From assembly GCA_004562395.1 (NCBI GenBank), contig SFQY01000027.1, positions 1 to 33,895 on the forward strand: 33,895 bases of DNA, read 5' to 3'. The notes under the pieces are model-generated. The model was not told the origin of the DNA, ran no database searches, and worked only from the letters and a program-made list of their open reading frames with translations. Made by a program: the position numbers and the translations under genes. The DNA is from a bacterium (GTDB lineage: Bacteria > Bacillota > Clostridia > Oscillospirales > Oscillospiraceae). Each line of letters opens with the position of its first letter. Positions within the stretch are counted from its first letter, which is position 1. Below are positions 24,371-31,513 of the stretch, in pieces.

Positions 24371-25421
24371 GCTCTCTTTCCTCCCAAAACAGGCGGAACG
24401 CCGTGGGCAGCGCCACCTGGGTGTTGACCTGTTCCTCCGTAAACCATTGGAAATCGCCGGCTGTTTCGGCCACCTCCAGGTAAATGCCCTTCATATTCCA
24501 CTGAATGTGGGTGAAAATGTGCTTGCGGAATACCTCCCGCAGCAGCTCCCGGGGACGAAGTCCCATGCGCTCCACCTCCGCCAGGGCTTGGGCCGTGTCC
24601 GGGTGGCCGGGGATGTTGGGAAACTGCCACAGCCCCGCCAGCAGGCCCGTCTCCGGCCGCTTCTGCAGGGCGTACTGCCCGCCGCAGCGGAGGATGAACA
24701 CCGTCCGGTCCTCCTGCCGCCGCTGCTTTTTGGGCGCTTTCACCGGCAGGCCTTCGGCGGTGCCGTGAGCGTATCCCAGGCAGACCTCCCGGCAGGGACA
24801 CACGATGCATTCCGGCTTCCGGTTGGGGCCGCAGAGGGTAGCCCCCAGCTCCATCAGCGCCTGGGTGAAGTCTCCGGCCTCCTTAGGGTAGACCTGGGCC
24901 AGGGCATCGGTGACCTGCTGCCGGAAGGCCGGGGCGTCGATGGGGGAGGGGTCGTCCGTCAGGCGGGTGAAGAGGCGCAGCACGTTCCCGTCCACCGCCG
25001 GGGTGGGCAGGCCGTAGGCGATGGAGCAGATGGCCCCGGCGGTATAGGCCCCGATGCCCGGCAGCGCCAGCACCGCCTCGTAGGTCCGGGGAAACACCCC
25101 GCCGTGGCGGTCCATGATCTGCCGGGCCGCCTTTTTCAGATTCCGCACCCGGCTGTAGTAGCCAAGGCCCTCCCAGAGCTTGCGCAGGGTGTCGTCGTCA
25201 CAGTCCGCCAGCTCCGCCACCGTGGGCAGGGCCGTGAGGAACCGGGCATAGTACCCCTTCACCGCCTCCACCCGGGTCTGCTGCAGCATGATCTCCGAAA
25301 GCCAGATGTGATAGGGCTCCCGATCCGCCCGCCAGGGCAGCTGCCGCCGGTTTTCCGCGTACCAGGGCAGCAGAAGAGACGGAAGCTTCGACAGAATGTC
25401 CCTGTTTTCCACTGCCCTCAC
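24363..25421 (-). CDS. mutY: Adenine DNA glycosylase MutY
   Basis: Removes adenine mispaired with 8-oxoguanine. It has 352 residues. Catalytic Glu43 lies in LSEIMLQQTR, followed by the helix-hairpin-helix LPGIGAYTAGAI and catalytic Asp144 in PAVDGNV. The iron-sulfur cluster ligands are Cys197, Cys205, Cys208 and Cys214 (C-x7-C-x2-C-x5-C). The first gap is one residue longer than in the Escherichia coli enzyme, which I believe is common in Clostridia. The C-terminal NUDIX-like domain recognises 8-oxoguanine. The start is GTG with GGAGG eight bases upstream. It is first in an operon with the PHP gene. Confidence 0.95.
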   Translation of the reverse strand: MRAVENRDILSKLPSLLLPWYAENRRQLPWRADREPYHIWLSEIMLQQTRVEAVKGYYARFLTALPTVAELADCDDDTLRKLWEGLGYYSRVRNLKKAARQIMDRHGGVFPRTYEAVLALPGIGAYTAGAICSIAYGLPTPAVDGNVLRLFTRLTDDPSPIDAPAFRQQVTDALAQVYPKEAGDFTQALMELGATLCGPNRKPECIVCPCREVCLGYAHGTAEGLPVKAPKKQRRQEDRTVFILRCGGQYALQKRPETGLLAGLWQFPNIPGHPDTAQALAEVERMGLRPRELLREVFRKHIFTHIQWNMKGIYLEVAETAGDFQWFTEEQVNTQVALPTAFRLFWEEREHV

Positions 25422-25459
25422 ACTCCCTTCCTCCGGATCCCCGAAAAATGAACAAGCCC

Positions 25460-25488
25460 ATTTTACATGGGTGACGAACCAATGTCAA
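25460..25488 (-). promoter_or_regulatory. mutY promoter
   Basis: On the minus strand: TTGACA (25483-25488), 17 bases, TAAAAT (25460-25465), about 40 bases before the GTG start. Confidence 0.75.
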
Positions 25489-25543
25489 GCCCGCCGCCCC
25501 CGCAGAACCCAGGAAAAAAGTATGGAAAAACAGAAAAAAGGTC

Positions 25544-25572
25544 TTGCTTTTTTCGGAAAGGTATGGTATTAT
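25544..25572 (+). promoter_or_regulatory. tRNA-Arg promoter
   Basis: TTGCTT (25544-25549), 17 bases, TATTAT (25567-25572), 27 bases before the mature tRNA 5' end. Confidence 0.75.
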
Positions 25573-25598
25573 ACATTGGCACTTGAGAGAAGTGTTAT

Positions 25599-25675
25599 GC
25601 GCCAGTAGCTCAGTTGGATAGAGTGACTGACTACGAATCAGTAGGTCGGGGGTTCGAGTCCCTTCTGGCGTACCA
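25599..25675 (+). tRNA. tRNA-Arg (ACG anticodon), CCA encoded
   Basis: A 77-base cloverleaf. The acceptor GCGCCAG pairs with CTGGCGT (G-U at the first pair), discriminator A, CCA encoded. The anticodon stem ACTGA/TCAGT holds loop CTACGAA with anticodon ACG at 25633-25635, read as ICG for CGU/CGC/CGA. The T arm has GGTTCGAGTCC. It is the integration site of the mobile element. The gene stays whole because the left attachment copy restores its 3' part. Confidence 0.97.
25629..25675 (+). repeat. Attachment site, left copy (47 bp)
   Basis: Identical over 47 bases to 33685-33731, with mismatches immediately outside on both sides. It covers the anticodon loop to the CCA end, the usual target of tyrosine integrases. 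Confidence 0.95.
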
Positions 25676-25678
25676 ACT

Positions 25679-25714
25679 AAAAAGCCCAGAATCGTCAAGA
25701 TTCCGGGCTTTTTT
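25679..25714 (+). terminator. Terminator carried by the element downstream of the tRNA
   Basis: AAAAAGCCC ... GGGCTTTTTT with inner AATC/GATT pairing, five bases after the CCA end. It is element DNA and replaces the original tRNA terminator, now displaced to 33733-33784. Confidence 0.88.
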
Positions 25715-25752
25715 CGTACTTTGACGGCAATTTTGAAAAGCGGGTGTTCTGA

Positions 25753-25793
25753 ATTTTGGGCCAATTTTGGGCCAATTGCGAAATTTTGGGTCA
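25753..25793 (+). promoter_or_regulatory. Putative integrase arm-type sites, left end
   Basis: Three copies of ATTTTGGGYCA, two in direct tandem (25753-25763, 25764-25774) and one at 25783-25793, all in one orientation. The same 11-mer occurs twice in tandem near the right end (33547-33568). The last left copy overlaps the integrase stop codon. Confidence 0.65.
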
Positions 25794-27200
25794 CCCAAGC
25801 TTCTTTTCGGAGCGGAAAATGGCATCCGCGATACGCTCCGCCGACTGGGTATCGGCCTGTTCAATCAGGTGTGAATAGATGTTCTGGGTGGTGCTAACCT
25901 GGGCATGTCCAAGCCGTTTGGAAATGCTAACCGGGTCTGCGCCGGAGAAATACAGGACAGAGGCCATGCTGTGGCGGAACTTGTGGGCGTGGATGTGCGG
26001 AAGGCCGTACTTCTTCTCAAATCTGGTAAGGTATCCGCTTAGTGTGTCAGGAGCCATGCACCCGCCACATTCACCGGTGAACACATATGGCGTTTCCTTC
26101 CAACGGTCACCCATTGCCAGCCGGGTTTCCAGCTGCCATAGCTTGTACTGCCGGAGCAGCTCCATGGTTTCCTTTGGAAGCTTGATTGTTCGCTCCGCTC
26201 CCGTCTTTGTGGTGGATTCATACACGCCCCTGTCTGGGGTGTACAGCAACGTTGTGTCAATGTGGATGGAAGAATCTGCCCAGTTGACGCGATCCCACTT
26301 TAGCCCTACGATTTCACCACGCCGACAACCGGTGATCATGAGCAAGTGAATAAGCATCTGTCATTTGACAGGCTCCTTTGCGGCAGCGTCACGAATGGCG
26401 ATCAGTTCGGAGGTTTGGAATGTTCCAACCTCCGATTTTTCTTTTTGTGGCGGTGTTGCTCTCGACGCTGCATTGTACGACACCAGCATTTCCCGCTCAG
26501 CCTGTGCCAGAACGATGTGAATAAATCGGTGGTAAGCAAGGATGGAGGTGGAGGAAAGGGGTTCGTCCCGTTCGTCTGCGGTGAACAGATTCTCAAATGG
26601 GATTCCTGCGGCCATTGCGATCAGCTCCGCCTTTTCCTTTAGAATGGCTTCCCCCTTCCCGGCAGCGTTCACCGTGGATTCCGCCACACCGGCCAGCCTG
26701 GCCACCTTCGCCATAGACAGCTTCTTTTCTTTCAGAGCTGCCCGAAAATCTGCCTTTGGAACGGCACGGGCGGCAGTCTCCCGGATGCCGGATTCTGCAA
26801 GGTTCTGATAGAAGCGGTTCAGATGCACGGCACGGATATCCTGCACCGCCATGTGTCCGATTGCCCGATTTGTCCGCTCAAGCAACTGCCGATAGCCCGC
26901 CACAGTGCGGTGCTTTGTGCCGGTGCGCTCCTTCAGATCGATTACATAGGTGGCGTACTCTGCGAAGGTCTGCCGGTTATCCAAAGCAAAGCCCTGCTCA
27001 ATACTGCGCTCAAAGTCCGCCGCTGCCCTCTGTACGGCCTTTTCTGTCTGCCGGGCAGTCATGCCGGGTTCTGGCTTGTAGGTCATTCGGTGGCGGATAC
27101 GCTTCCCTGCGGTATCAAAGCCGCCGGATACGGTGATACGGTATGAAACACCAGTTTTGCCCGTGATTTTCTCAATTGTTGCCAATGTTGTCACCTTCAT
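25791..27200 (-). pseudogene. int: Tyrosine site-specific integrase, interrupted by an in-frame TGA
   Basis: It would catalyse integration and excision at tRNA-Arg. Reading leftward from 27200, the frame is open to a TGA at 26361-26363, then stays open in the same frame to 25791. The halves are therefore separated by one nonsense codon, probably Trp TGG to TGA since relatives have a KW pair there. The N-terminal part has an AP2-like DNA-binding domain and a core-binding domain with an inserted helix-turn-helix (about KLSMAKVARLAGVAESTVNA). The C-terminal half keeps all catalytic residues: Arg in TGCRRGEI, Lys in STTKTGAE, HKFRH, LGH, and Tyr in NIYSHL. Fragments are 26361-27200 and, from a possible restart ATG, 25791-26357. 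The start lacks a clear ribosome site and overlaps the repressor gene by 29 bases, suggesting coupling. Confidence 0.9.
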
Positions 27201-27681
27201 TTGCTTTTCGAGAATGCGGAAACCTTTGCACCCTTGAATTACGTTCTTCTTGAAATTTAAGGGAAGATTCAGCGTATTCAAGAAGGTCCCGCTGGAAATA
27301 CCTGCTTAATTTCAGAAAAATGTCTGCCAGTCGCCTGATTTCTTCTTTCTCTTCGTCGGTTGGATGCGATGAAGAGTCTTTATCTGCTCCAACATTACAA
27401 ATTGTGTCAATCCATGCGTTAATTGCATTCAAACGCGTGTCAATATCGCTATAATCGTCGCTATCGAAATGTTGAGAACCAATAATCAAGTTGAAAATTT
27501 CTTCAGGACTTGCATCAAGGGCTTTTGCTATCTCAGATATTTGCTCCAACCGCGGTTGCCGTTGATCTTTCTCATATCTGCTGACAGCCGCTTTTGTGGT
27601 GTTAAGTTTTTGGGCCAACTGTTCTTGAGTCATTCCACGCCTGACGCGCAACGTTTTAATCTGCTCACCCAAAGATGGCAT
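27172..27681 (-). CDS. CI-like repressor (XRE family)
   Basis: A 169-residue DNA-binding protein. Residues 1-60 form a classic HTH: LGEQIKTLRVRRGMTQEQLA, then NTTKAAVSRYEKDQRQPRLE, then EIAKALDASPEEIF. The C-terminal 100 residues are acidic and helical, without the Ser-Lys dyad of LexA/CI autoproteases, so induction by RecA-driven self-cleavage is not indicated. The start at 27681 follows GAGGTG. It probably keeps the element dormant by repressing the rightward promoter and controlling itself. It overlaps the integrase start. Confidence 0.88.
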   Translation of the reverse strand: MPSLGEQIKTLRVRRGMTQEQLAQKLNTTKAAVSRYEKDQRQPRLEQISEIAKALDASPEEIFNLIIGSQHFDSDDYSDIDTRLNAINAWIDTICNVGADKDSSSHPTDEEKEEIRRLADIFLKLSRYFQRDLLEYAESSLKFQEERNSRVQRFPHSRKANEGDNIGNN

Positions 27682-27699
27682 AAATATCACCTCGATAAA

Positions 27700-27728
27700 A
27701 GTATACAACGTTGTATCCACTTTGTCAA
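27700..27728 (-). promoter_or_regulatory. Repressor/integrase promoter with 14-bp palindrome operator
   Basis: On the minus strand: TTGACA (27723-27728), 17 bases, TATACT (27700-27705). The perfect palindrome ATACAACGTTGTAT (27703-27716) lies across the -10 box and spacer. Its sequence is unrelated to the operators at 27765-27805. Confidence 0.85.
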
Positions 27729-27756
27729 CTCTATACGCGAATTTTACTGAATCACA

Positions 27757-27805
27757 TTGACAAGTCACCGATTTGGTGATATAATGTAATCACCAAATCG
27801 GTGAT
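27757..27805 (+). promoter_or_regulatory. Rightward early promoter with paired operators
   Basis: TTGACA (27757-27762), 17 bases, TATAAT (27780-27785), a full consensus promoter. Operator 1, TCACCGATTTGGTGA (27765-27779), fills the spacer. Operator 2, ATCACCAAATCGGTGAT (27789-27805), lies just after the -10 box. Operator 2 contains the exact reverse complement of operator 1, so the pair could also form a 15-bp hairpin with the -10 box in its loop. Confidence 0.88.
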
Positions 27806-27838
27806 AATTGGTTACCGTTGCGGAGATAGGAGGCTAAA

Positions 27839-28036
27839 ATGAAACTGAACGTAACGAAAGTTCTGCTGATCCTGGCGGAACAGGGAATCACAAAGGCCGA
27901 GCTGGCAGCCAGAAGCGGCGTTTCCCGTCAGCAAATCAGCACAATTATTGGACGCGGATCATGCGCGCCAAAGACTGCTGGAAAAATTGCAGTCGGATTG
28001 GGGGTATCTGTTTCCGAGATTGTTATGGGGGTGTGA
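27839..28036 (+). CDS. Cro-like HTH protein
   Basis: A 65-residue single-domain XRE protein: VTKVLLILAEQGITKAELAA, then SGVSRQQISTIIGRGSCAPK, then IAVGLGVSVSEIV. It is the first gene after the rightward promoter, the position of Cro. AGGAGG lies close upstream. It probably competes with the CI-like repressor at the divergent operators. Confidence 0.85.
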   Translation: MKLNVTKVLLILAEQGITKAELAARSGVSRQQISTIIGRGSCAPKTAGKIAVGLGVSVSEIVMGV

Positions 28037-28039
28037 CGA

Positions 28040-28282
28040 TTGCCGGATGTATTGACGATACGCGAAGCCGTACAAAGGGCGAAGGCTGACGGCATTCCTG
28101 TTTCGGAGTATACCCTCCGCCAATGGGTGAAAACCGGTGCAATACCAACGCGGAAGGTCGGGAAAAAGGCGCTTCTGTTCTACCCTATTTTGGTGCGGTT
28201 CCTGCAATGTGAGGACGGATGCGACAATCCACCCGACACCGTGATTCCCGGCCCCGGCATTCGCCGAATCAGTGTGAGGTGA
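28040..28282 (+). CDS. Excisionase-like/HTH DNA-binding protein
   Basis: An 80-residue protein with a MerR/excisionase-type winged helix: LTIREAVQRAKADGIPVSEY, then TLRQWVKTGAIPTRKVGKKA. It starts with TTG after a GGGGG ribosome site, three bases after the preceding stop, so it is cotranscribed. It could be the recombination directionality factor or an AlpA-like regulator. The short C-terminal tail is not conserved-looking. Confidence 0.75.
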   Translation: MPDVLTIREAVQRAKADGIPVSEYTLRQWVKTGAIPTRKVGKKALLFYPILVRFLQCEDGCDNPPDTVIPGPGIRRISVR

Positions 28283-28288
28283 TGCCAT

Positions 28289-28768
28289 GTGCCGGTATTG
28301 AGGCAACACCATGCGAGGGATTTCACAACGATTCCGAACGCGCTTCTGCAGGACCAACGGCTTTCTTGCCGTGACCGTGGGCTTTTGGTATGGATGCTAT
28401 CGAAGCCGCCGGACTGGGAATTCTCTAAGCTTTCCATCGTAGACGAATTAAAGCTTGACGGTGAGAGTTCCATAAAGTCTGGAATCAAGAATCTGAAAGC
28501 TACTGGGTATCTGGAAATACGACAGGAGCGGATAAAGGGCAAGGTGTCCCGGAGCGTATGGACTGTATCAGATACGCCGCAGGGCTGTTTCAACCCTACG
28601 GCCTTACCGCAGGGTCGTTTTCCATCCATGGAAAACAGCCCCTATACAAAAGAAAGAATAAACAAAAGAAAGAAAGCTGCGCCCGCCTTTGAGGGCGGGA
28701 CACAGCTTCCTGATGGAATTTTCTTTGACAGCGAATCAGGCGAGTTCCGCAGAAAGGGGAACGCATGA
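28289..28768 (+). CDS. Replication initiator-like winged-helix protein
   Basis: A 159-residue protein. The N-terminal half (about 10-95) is a winged-helix typical of phage replication organisers: FTTIPNALLQDQRLSCRDRG, LLVWMLSKPPDWEF, then SSIKSGIKNLKATGYL and a basic wing. The C-terminal part is a low-complexity, Lys-rich linker. It starts with GTG after GAGGTG and overlaps dnaB by four bases (ATGA), so it is likely to recruit that helicase to the element's origin, as in phage initiator-helicase pairs. Confidence 0.75.
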   Translation: MPVLRQHHARDFTTIPNALLQDQRLSCRDRGLLVWMLSKPPDWEFSKLSIVDELKLDGESSIKSGIKNLKATGYLEIRQERIKGKVSRSVWTVSDTPQGCFNPTALPQGRFPSMENSPYTKERINKRKKAAPAFEGGTQLPDGIFFDSESGEFRRKGNA

Positions 28769-30039
28769 CGGAAACAGTGAATAGCGAGGCCTTTTTAGCA
28801 GGCGCACTGCTGATTGACGGAACACAAGTGGTGCCGGCAATCAGAGGAATCGTCACTCGTGAAGACTTCCATGTGGAAGCCTACGGTGCAATCTTCGCCG
28901 CTTCGCTCGCCTTGGCGGAAGACGATGAAACCATTGACCCGGTTTCCATCCAGCACAGGGCAAAGCGTGACGGGGTCGATTTGTCGAATGACCTACTTTG
29001 CGAACTAATGGCTACCGTTCCAACGGCGGCGAACTGTGTGGAATACGCCAACCGGGTGGCGGAGGATGCCCGTACACGCAGAGTCAAAGAGCTGGCGGCC
29101 CAGATACAGGAGGACGCAGCATCAACCGCTGATGAATTGCTTGCGACTCTGCAAAGGGAATTCGAAGCAATTCGAGGCAGCAATTTCCAGCGTGGTTTGC
29201 TTGCCCCTGCGGATACACTGCGGAGATTCAACGACCACGTTGTAGAAGCCGGAGAAGGTAGGTGCAATTTCATCCCATCGGGTTTCAAAAAGCTGGATCA
29301 GATTCTCGGCGGCGGTTTCATCCGGGGCGGGCTGTACATACTGGGCGCTCGTCCTGCAGTTGGAAAAACTTCGTTTGCTGTTAACCTGGCGGACAACGTT
29401 GCCGGAAACGTCCTGTTCGTCTCCCTGGAAATGCCCCCGGAACAAGTCATTGCAAAGCGTGTTTCCCGCCTCACTGGCCTACCATCTGCAAAGCTATTGA
29501 GCGGCAGAGTGTCAAATTCCGACTGGGTCGAGATTGCCAGGGCCACAAGCGCCCTATCAGAGATGGGCGTTTTCCTGAACAGTCGCTACGACTTGACGGT
29601 TCAGCAGATCCAGCTTCTGGCCCAGACTGTTCCGGAATTGAAGGCCGTTATCATCGACTACCTCGGGCTAATCCAGCCCGCCACCCGTGGCGGATCATCG
29701 TATGAGAATACGACGGCAATCAGCCGAGAGCTAAAACGCCTGGCGCTTTCGCTCAACGTTCCTGTGATCAGCCTTTGCCAGCTCTCCCGGTCTGTAGAAA
29801 AGCGAGCAGACAAGCGGCCTATGCTCTCAGACCTGCGTGACTCCGGAGCTATCGAGCAAGACGCAGACGCGGTTATGTTTCTGTATCGTCCGGACATCTA
29901 CGCAAGTGGGCCAGTGGATGGACAACCGTCATTTGTGCAGCTGGATGTTGCGAAGAACCGCCACGGGATGACGGGCACAGATGAATTTTCATTCTGGATG
30001 AAATCCAGCACTTTCAAAGAAATAACGCAAAATAAATAA
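28765..30039 (+). CDS. Replicative DNA helicase, DnaB family
   Basis: A 424-residue hexameric 5'-3' helicase of the element. The N-terminal DnaB domain (about 1-100) has the SEAFLAGALLIDG opening. The RecA-like domain has Walker A GARPAVGKTS with Lys201, the LEMPPEQVIAKRVS motif, Walker B AVIIDYLGLI with Asp298, and LCQLSRSVEKRADKRPMLSD LRDSGAIEQDAD near the end. All ATPase motifs are intact. It is divergent from typical chromosomal DnaB and was probably acquired with the element. A helicase gene implies that the excised element can replicate. Confidence 0.93.
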   Translation: MTETVNSEAFLAGALLIDGTQVVPAIRGIVTREDFHVEAYGAIFAASLALAEDDETIDPVSIQHRAKRDGVDLSNDLLCELMATVPTAANCVEYANRVAEDARTRRVKELAAQIQEDAASTADELLATLQREFEAIRGSNFQRGLLAPADTLRRFNDHVVEAGEGRCNFIPSGFKKLDQILGGGFIRGGLYILGARPAVGKTSFAVNLADNVAGNVLFVSLEMPPEQVIAKRVSRLTGLPSAKLLSGRVSNSDWVEIARATSALSEMGVFLNSRYDLTVQQIQLLAQTVPELKAVIIDYLGLIQPATRGGSSYENTTAISRELKRLALSLNVPVISLCQLSRSVEKRADKRPMLSDLRDSGAIEQDADAVMFLYRPDIYASGPVDGQPSFVQLDVAKNRHGMTGTDEFSFWMKSSTFKEITQNK

Positions 30040-30063
30040 CGCCGGAGCCACGAGCCAGAGCGA

Positions 30064-30091
30064 CCAAAGAATTGGGAGCTTTGGCTTTTTT
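30064..30091 (+). terminator. Possible weak terminator after dnaB
   Basis: CCAAAG (30064-30069) pairs with CTTTGG (30079-30084), followed by CTTTTTT. The six-base stem suggests attenuation rather than full stop. Confidence 0.5.
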
Positions 30092-30123
30092 CAGTCCAAG
30101 CCCCCACAAAGGATGGACTGAAA

Positions 30124-30249
30124 ATGTCAAAATCGACTCAAAAGATGACTCAATACGAGGTCGAAAAAAAGAAGCTCGCAGAAGCAAGGCTTTCTGCTGC
30201 TGAGTATGAAAAAGCTGTAAGGGCTCTTTGCAAGAAACTCAAGATTTAG
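30124..30249 (+). CDS. Small basic helical protein
   Basis: 41 residues (MSKSTQKMTQYEVEKKKLAE..., ending KKLKI), Lys-rich and predicted helical. AAAGGA precedes it and the next gene's ribosome site overlaps its stop codon. An inverted repeat CAGTCCA/TGGACTG (30091-30121) around its ribosome site might control translation. No family is recognised. Confidence 0.5.
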   Translation: MSKSTQKMTQYEVEKKKLAEARLSAAEYEKAVRALCKKLKI

Positions 30250-30263
30250 GAGGAGATTGGGAA

Positions 30264-30491
30264 ATGAAAAATTTTGATTACACCATTGAAAAGAAATTCG
30301 GAACTGTGAGTAACGCCGGTGCGCTGCCTCTCGAACTGAATCTGATTTCCTATAACGGAGCAGCGGCCCGGTACGATTTGCGGAAGTGGCGCGAGACGAA
30401 CGGACAGCGGAAAATGCAGAAGGGCCTCACAATGACCCGGCAGGAGCTTCTCGACCTGCGGGAGTTCCTCAACGGCCTGGAGGATATCTGA
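30264..30491 (+). CDS. PC4/YdbC-like single-stranded DNA-binding protein
   Basis: 75 residues matching the bacterial PC4 (transcriptional coactivator p15) fold: KFGTVSNAGALPLELNLISY, then YDLRKWRETNGQRKMQKGLT, then LTMTRQELLDLREFL. The family binds ssDNA as a dimer. In the element it may coat replication intermediates or act as a transcription factor. I chose the ATG at 30264 after AGGAGG; an upstream in-frame start at 30228 overlaps the previous gene. Its stop overlaps the next start. Confidence 0.82.
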   Translation: MKNFDYTIEKKFGTVSNAGALPLELNLISYNGAAARYDLRKWRETNGQRKMQKGLTMTRQELLDLREFLNGLEDI

Positions 30492-30682
30492 TGGACGAGA
30501 GAATCACCCGAGGCCGGGCAATCAGGCTCAAATGTCTGGATTGCTGCTGTGGGATCAGTGCAGAGGTTCGCCGCTGCTCCGTCACAAGCTGCCCTCTTTG
30601 GCGGTTCCGAACAGGGAAGGAGGTGCGGAAGACAGATGCGAACAGCTCCGCCACAGCCCCAGCGGGAGAACGCCATGCGTGA
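30491..30682 (+). CDS. Cys-rich zinc-finger-like phage protein
   Basis: 63 residues with CLDCCCG and RRCSVTSCPLWRFRTGK, a Cys pattern common in short phage and mobile-element proteins of Firmicutes and likely to bind zinc. The function is unknown. The ATG overlaps the PC4-like stop codon (TGATG), so translation is coupled. Confidence 0.75.
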   Translation: MDERITRGRAIRLKCLDCCCGISAEVRRCSVTSCPLWRFRTGKEVRKTDANSSATAPAGERHA

Positions 30683-30860
30683 AACCGTCATTTGCTGCGT
30701 CATTCAAAAACTGCGCCGAATGAACCTCAGCCAGCTTCGGGAGGCTTTAAGCGCAGCAACGGCGATCATCGATCGTGATAAACGTCCCCCCCATGCAGGC
30801 CAGACCGTGCGTGGTGTGCATCAGTCCAGCAAAACGGACATTTCAAAAATCACGCCGTAG
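30675..30860 (+). CDS. Small hypothetical protein
   Basis: 61 residues. The N-terminal helix MRETVICCVIQKLRRMNLSQ is followed by LREALSAATAIIDRDK and a polar tail. It overlaps the preceding gene by 8 bases and GGGAG lies just upstream. It resembles the short helical proteins often found at this place in mobile elements, but no family can be named. Confidence 0.5.
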   Translation: MRETVICCVIQKLRRMNLSQLREALSAATAIIDRDKRPPHAGQTVRGVHQSSKTDISKITP

Positions 30861-31171
30861 CGCACGATTTCCGGCCACAAATAAAAGGACGTGATTTCAT
30901 ACCACCCCAGAAAAGAAAATTCGAAAAACGCCACTACGCCCACAGTTTCCAGCGCGAGAAAGGATTCTGAATGGACAAATGCGCAGAGTAAAATGCATTG
31001 AAAATCAGATTTGAGCGTTTTTTTCGGCCTGGTAATTCCGGCGATCATGGAGCCGCCGGAACGGCGAGAATTAGAACGTGTGTTCTATTACGTCGTGTAA
31101 GGCCGTAGGCGGCTTTCTAAGCGGAGAAAAAACAGGTGGTATCATTTCATTACCGCGCACAGAAAAAATAA

Positions 31172-31198
31172 AAAACGCACAGTACGGTGGCGTTTTTC
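31172..31198. terminator. Bidirectional terminator-like hairpin
   Basis: AAAAACGC pairs with GCGTTTTT. On the minus strand it is followed by a T-rich tail (TTTTTTATTTTTT), so leftward transcripts would stop here most efficiently. Confidence 0.6.
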
Positions 31199-31263
31199 AG
31201 CGTCAGAATGAATGAGGGGTGATTGTTCCTCCAAACCACAATGTTTGCTCCCGAAATTTTTTA

Positions 31264-31297
31264 AGCCGGGAAATGCGAAAGCACCCCGGCTCTTTTT
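31264..31297 (+). terminator. Rightward terminator
   Basis: AGCCGGG (31264-31270) pairs with CCCGGCT (31285-31291), then C and five T. It probably ends the early/replication transcript, leaving the toxin locus on its own promoter. Confidence 0.85.
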
Positions 31298-31513
31298 CCG
31301 CCACCCCCACCACGACATGAAACAGTGCTTTCGAAAAATCGGAAAAGGTGGATGTGTCGTATATATGTATACATGTATTTGCGCCCCCGCCCGTTTTTCC
31401 GCTACCCCCGGGGGTGCCTTTCAAGCGATGTCGGTCATTGATAGGCCCATCAAAAAAACCTGGGCCTCCCTTATTGGCACATGGCAGGCTCCAGGCCGCC
31501 GCCACACTTATTG

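Larger units (their letters stand above)
30861..31513. other. Gene-poor stretch with inverted repeats (possible origin or non-coding RNA)
   Basis: No convincing ORF: the longest candidates lack ribosome sites and cross a terminator. Structures seen: GAAAAACGCCAC (30923-30934) with its exact complement 253 bases on (31187-31198); TTCCGGCG/CGCCGGAA (31036-31061); AGAAC/GTTCT (31073-31086); hairpin AAAAACGC/GCGTTTTT (31172-31197); the palindrome ACCCCCGGGGGT (31404-31415); and AGGCCCA/TGGGCCT (31443-31467). Confidence 0.5.

Noticed and set aside
25753..25793. Direct repeats near the integrase considered as a CRISPR fragment
   Set aside because: The repeats are 11 bases and partly contiguous, with no spacers of even size and no cas genes.
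25198..25794. Minus-strand ORF of 198 residues across the tRNA, containing GTPEGTRTPDLLIRS
   Set aside because: This peptide is the well-known spurious translation of the strand opposite tRNA genes. The ORF overlaps mutY, the tRNA and its terminator, and has no ribosome site.
26355..26366. TGA in the integrase considered as recoded Trp or selenocysteine
   Set aside because: TGA ends several normal genes here, the position is not catalytic, and no SECIS-like hairpin follows directly. A nonsense mutation or read error is simpler.
30091..30121. Inverted repeat CAGTCCA/TGGACTG considered as a second terminator after dnaB
   Set aside because: No T run follows the second arm, and the loop contains the ribosome site of the next small ORF. 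It was kept only as a possible translation-control hairpin.
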